From positions 248,001-312,000 of the forward strand of contig CAVRHY010000004.1 in assembly GCA_963721105.1 (NCBI GenBank): a stretch of DNA of 64,000 nucleotides, given 5' to 3'. Positions 61,900 through 64,000 of the stretch are shown here, in pieces. This DNA comes from Thermohalobaculum sp963721105 (GTDB lineage Bacteria; Pseudomonadota; Alphaproteobacteria; Rhodobacterales; Rhodobacteraceae). A program made the position numbers and the translations under genes. Position 1 is the first letter of the stretch, and each line of letters begins with the position of its first letter. The notes beneath the pieces were generated by a model that was not told where the DNA came from, made no database searches, and worked only from the letters and a program-made list of their open reading frames with translations.

Positions 61900-62940
61900 A
61901 TGCGCCTGACCATCCACCGTCCCGACGACTGGCACCTGCATCTGCGCGACGGCGCCATGTTGCAGGGCGTCGTCGGGTACACCGCCGACCATATCGGCCG
62001 GGCGATCATCATGCCGAACCTGGTGCCGCCCGTCGTCACCACCGAGCAGGCGGCCGCCTATCGCGACCGGATCCTCGCGGCGGCGCCGGAAGGTGCCTTC
62101 CGACCGCTGATGACCCTCTACCTGACCGAGACGACGGAGCCGGACGACGTTGCCGCCGGCGCGGCGTCTGGGCTGATCGCCGCCGTCAAGCTTTACCCCG
62201 CCGGCGCCACGACGAACTCCGACAGCGGCGTGCGCGACGTGTCGCAGGTCATGCCGGTGCTCGAGCGCATGGCCGAGATCGGACTGCCGCTCTGCGTTCA
62301 CGGCGAGGTGACCGACCCGGCGGTCGACATCTTCGACCGCGAGGCCGTCTTCATCGAGCGCGTGCTCGAGCCGCTGCGCCAGCGCCTGCCCGGCCTCCGC
62401 GTCGTGCTCGAGCACGTCACCACGGCCGAGGGCGTCGACTATGTCCGCTCGGCGGAGAGCGGGTTGGCGGCGACGATCACGACGCATCACCTGATCATCA
62501 ACCGCAACCACATCCTCGCCGGCGGCATCCGGCCGCACTACTACTGCCTGCCCGTCGCCAAGCGCGAGCGGCACCGGCTGGCGCTGCGGGCCGCCGCGGT
62601 CTCCGGCGATCGGCGCTTCTTCTCGGGCACCGACAGCGCGCCGCACGCCGACGCGGCCAAGCTCCTGCCCTGCGGCTGCGCCGGCTGCTTCACGGCGCCG
62701 GTCTCGCTGCCCTGCCTGGCGCATGTCTTCGAGGAGGAGAACGCACTGGACCGGCTGGAGGCGTTCGTCGCGACCAACGGCGCCGGCTTCTACGGCATGG
62801 CGCCGAACGAGGACCGCCTTGCGCTGGTCCGTGACGAACGCCCGCAGGTCTTTCCCGAACAGATCGCCACCGACGCCGGCCCGGTCACCGTCTTCGACGC
62901 GGGCTTTCCGATCCATTGGCGCATCGAGGGGAGCGCATGA
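61900..62940 (+). CDS. pyrC: Dihydroorotase
   Basis: Zinc amidohydrolase closing carbamoyl aspartate to dihydroorotate in pyrimidine synthesis. 346 residues, class II (E. coli PyrC type). PDDWHLHLRDG has the HxH zinc ligands. AVKLYPAGATTNSDSGV has the carboxylated lysine, PLCVHGEV and LEHVTT supply later His ligands, and FFSGTDSAPH has the catalytic Asp. ATG 61900 chosen at the conserved N-terminus MRLTIHRPDDW. The stop overlaps pyrE (ATGA). Confidence 0.95.
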   Translation: MRLTIHRPDDWHLHLRDGAMLQGVVGYTADHIGRAIIMPNLVPPVVTTEQAAAYRDRILAAAPEGAFRPLMTLYLTETTEPDDVAAGAASGLIAAVKLYPAGATTNSDSGVRDVSQVMPVLERMAEIGLPLCVHGEVTDPAVDIFDREAVFIERVLEPLRQRLPGLRVVLEHVTTAEGVDYVRSAESGLAATITTHHLIINRNHILAGGIRPHYYCLPVAKRERHRLALRAAAVSGDRRFFSGTDSAPHADAAKLLPCGCAGCFTAPVSLPCLAHVFEEENALDRLEAFVATNGAGFYGMAPNEDRLALVRDERPQVFPEQIATDAGPVTVFDAGFPIHWRIEGSA

Positions 62941-63623
62941 ACCTGTCCGACCGCTCGGAAGTCGCGCGCCAGGTCGCGCGCATGCTGCTCGAGATCGAGG
63001 CCGTGCATTTCCGGCCAGACCCGCCCTTCACCTTCACCTCGGGTCTGGCCAGCCCGGTCTATATCGACTGCCGCAAGCTGATCTCGTATCCGCGCATCCG
63101 CGCCGCCTGCATGGACTGGGCCTGCGCGCGCCTGATGCAGGACGCCGGCTGGGAGCAGTTCGACGCTGTGGCCGGCGGCGAGACCGCGGGCATCCCCTTC
63201 GCCGCCTGGATCGCCGAGCGGCTGGGCCTGCCGATGCTCTACGTTCGCAAGAAGCCCAAGGGCTTCGGCCGCGATGCCCGCATCGAGGGCGATATCCGGG
63301 AGGGCAGCCGCGTCCTGCTCGTCGAGGATCTGACGACGGATGGCGGCTCGAAGTTGAGCTTCGTCGACGCGATCCGCGAAGCCGGCGCGACCTGCGCGCA
63401 CACGCTTGTCGTCTTCTACTACGACATATTTCCCGAGGTGCCCGCGCGGCTTGCCGGGCACGGGCTGACGCTGCACCACCTCGCCACCTGGCGCGACGTG
63501 CTGGCCGAGGCGCGCGTCGCCGGCCATTTCGACGCCGCGACGCTGGATCAGGTCGAGGCTTTCCTCGACGCGCCGCTCGACTGGTCGGCCGCGAATGGCG
63601 GCAAGGCGACGCTGGCCGGCTGA
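62937..63623 (+). CDS. pyrE: Orotate phosphoribosyltransferase
   Basis: Converts orotate and PRPP to OMP. 228 residues. TFTSGLASPVYIDCRKLISYP near the N-terminus, AVAGGETAGIPFAAWIAE, VRKKPKGFGRDARIEG flexible loop, and the PRPP-binding signature VLLVEDLTTDGGSKLSF. ATG 62937 overlaps the pyrC stop by four bases, so coupling with the previous step-related enzyme is direct. Slightly longer than E. coli PyrE (213). Confidence 0.95.
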   Translation: MNLSDRSEVARQVARMLLEIEAVHFRPDPPFTFTSGLASPVYIDCRKLISYPRIRAACMDWACARLMQDAGWEQFDAVAGGETAGIPFAAWIAERLGLPMLYVRKKPKGFGRDARIEGDIREGSRVLLVEDLTTDGGSKLSFVDAIREAGATCAHTLVVFYYDIFPEVPARLAGHGLTLHHLATWRDVLAEARVAGHFDAATLDQVEAFLDAPLDWSAANGGKATLAG

Positions 63624-63898
63624 GGCGCGCCCGGGCAACCGTCGTCTCCGCGTAGGCGGCCTGCCGCAGAACCGCATCGTCCTGACCGCTTCAACGGGGT
63701 TTCGCCTGCGCGAGAACAGCAGGGAATGCCGACGCGAGCGTCATCCGCGGCCGGGGCGGGAACCCCCGTCCGACCCCTTGACTGCCCCGGCCACCGCAGG
63801 ACCGCTGGCTCCTCTGGCACTCTCGCCCAGGGATTGCCAGCCCCCCGCAGGCGCACCATATCCCCTTCAGATGGTGCTGCACCGCAGGCCACCTGAAC
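63624..63898. other. Intergenic region before hsp20
   Basis: 275 bases without a gene. Contains CTTGAC at about 63777, a weak sigma-factor -35-like hexamer, and GCACCAT-N11-ATGGTGC (63853-63877), a perfect 7-bp hairpin 46 bases upstream of the hsp20 ATG. The latter is likely part of the leader RNA. Confidence 0.4.
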
Positions 63899-63922
63899 CG
63901 AGGTCGCTTACGAGGACGCTCG
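63899..63922 (+). promoter_or_regulatory. ROSE-like RNA thermometer candidate covering the hsp20 Shine-Dalgarno
   Basis: The leader CGAGGUCGCU-UACG-AGGACGCUCG folds into a 9-bp stem with two single-G bulges. UCGCU (63904-63908, matching the ROSE consensus UYGCU) pairs with the Shine-Dalgarno AGGA (63913-63916) around a UACG tetraloop with G63906 bulged. CGAGG pairs with C-(G)-CUCG. The ATG at 63924 lies two bases after the stem. This is the classical ROSE geometry for heat-controlled small heat-shock genes. Confidence 0.6.
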
Positions 63923-63923
63923 C

Positions 63924-64000
63924 ATGTCACGCATCTCCTTCACGTCGCACCCGTTCCTGCTGGGGTTCGAACAGCTCGACCAGCTTGTCGAGCGGACGGC
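63924..64000 (+). CDS. Small heat-shock protein Hsp20, partial (5' end only)
   Basis: 25 residues visible: SRISFTSHPFLLGFEQLDQL then VER. This N-terminal pattern (SRIS, N/H-PFLLGFE, LE/LD-x-L-x-ER) is typical of alphaproteobacterial IbpA-like Hsp20 proteins, ATP-independent holdases. The AGGA ribosome-binding site 7 bases upstream lies in a predicted thermometer hairpin. The alpha-crystallin domain is outside the window. Confidence 0.78.
   Translation, partial: MSRISFTSHPFLLGFEQLDQLVERT

Noticed and set aside
63770..63790. Heat-shock sigma-32 promoter before hsp20
   Set aside because: CTTGAC is present but no CCCCAT-like -10 element lies at the required distance.
1..64000. tRNA, rRNA, CRISPR arrays, insertion sequences, prophage
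   Set aside because: I looked for T-loop-like motifs, regularly spaced repeats, transposase or integrase motifs and found none that hold up by eye; a covariance-model or profile search would be decisive.

Overview
The window reads as a high-GC, densely packed chromosomal segment of an alphaproteobacterium. MipZ, the DUF1013 cell-cycle regulator TrcR, ATP12, an AapJQMP/Bzt-type amino-acid transporter and MidA all point to this class. The Flp-pilus locus has an OmpA lipoprotein between the secretin and the TadE genes, and its pilin carries a GAVTIDW processing motif, which resembles Rhodobacterales most. Order-level placement is an inference. I found no rRNA, tRNA, CRISPR array, insertion sequence or prophage; almost everything is core or common accessory metabolism.

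Layout. 1-2155 (-): rpmE, mipZ, ugd (cut by the window edge). 2382-3764 (+): HAD phosphatase and ATP12. 4057-6973 (-): class IV aminotransferase, HD alarmone-type hydrolase and a MocR regulator, divergent from 7121-10191 (+): class III aminotransferase, GNAT and acetate kinase. 10562-14370 (-): Pta, M3 peptidase, GST. 14528-20947: M48 lipoprotein protease, MFS transporter, haloacid dehalogenase, threonine dehydratase-like enzyme and an FMN/FeS demethylase-like enzyme. 21000-25066: RNase T2, trcR, S49 peptidase and a small stress/membrane-protein cluster. 25292-27655 (-): two-subunit class I fumarase plus an unknown gene. 27767-34950 (mostly +): queG, lgt-midA-pgeF, creatinase-like M24 protein, DUF1344 protein, hydroxypyruvate isomerase-like protein. 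35561-41193 (-): aapJQMP. 41398-44931 (-): LAB_N protein, GT2, ArnT-like GT39, secG. 45096-48150 (-): GNAT, coiled-coil membrane protein, membrane-anchored OmpA protein. 48320-49111 (+): ugpQ. 49287-60736 (-): a complete tad/cpa Flp-pilus operon from pilin to prepilin peptidase. 61020-63623 (+): lytic transglycosylase, pyrC, pyrE. The start of an hsp20 gene closes the window.

Genes working together. The tad operon supplies pilin, prepilin peptidase, inner-membrane platform, ATPase, localisation factor, secretin and pilotin-like lipoproteins. The aap operon is a complete polar amino-acid ABC transporter whose two permeases both look longer than the family norm. lgt, midA and pgeF overlap and are probably co-translated, as are pyrC and pyrE. 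The GT2, LAB_N and GT39 genes suggest polyprenyl-phosphate sugar transfer to lipid A or a similar acceptor.

Sequence quality. At least eleven conserved genes are interrupted by single-base frameshifts although both sides stay well conserved. Nearly all are one-base insertions. Four convert a GACTC/GAGTC site into GAACTC/GAGTTC, that is, they fall on the CcrM methylation motif GANTC. I read these as probable sequencing artefacts rather than real decay, but raw reads are needed to decide. The most interesting biological candidates are the extended Aap permeases and a ROSE-like RNA thermometer in front of hsp20.
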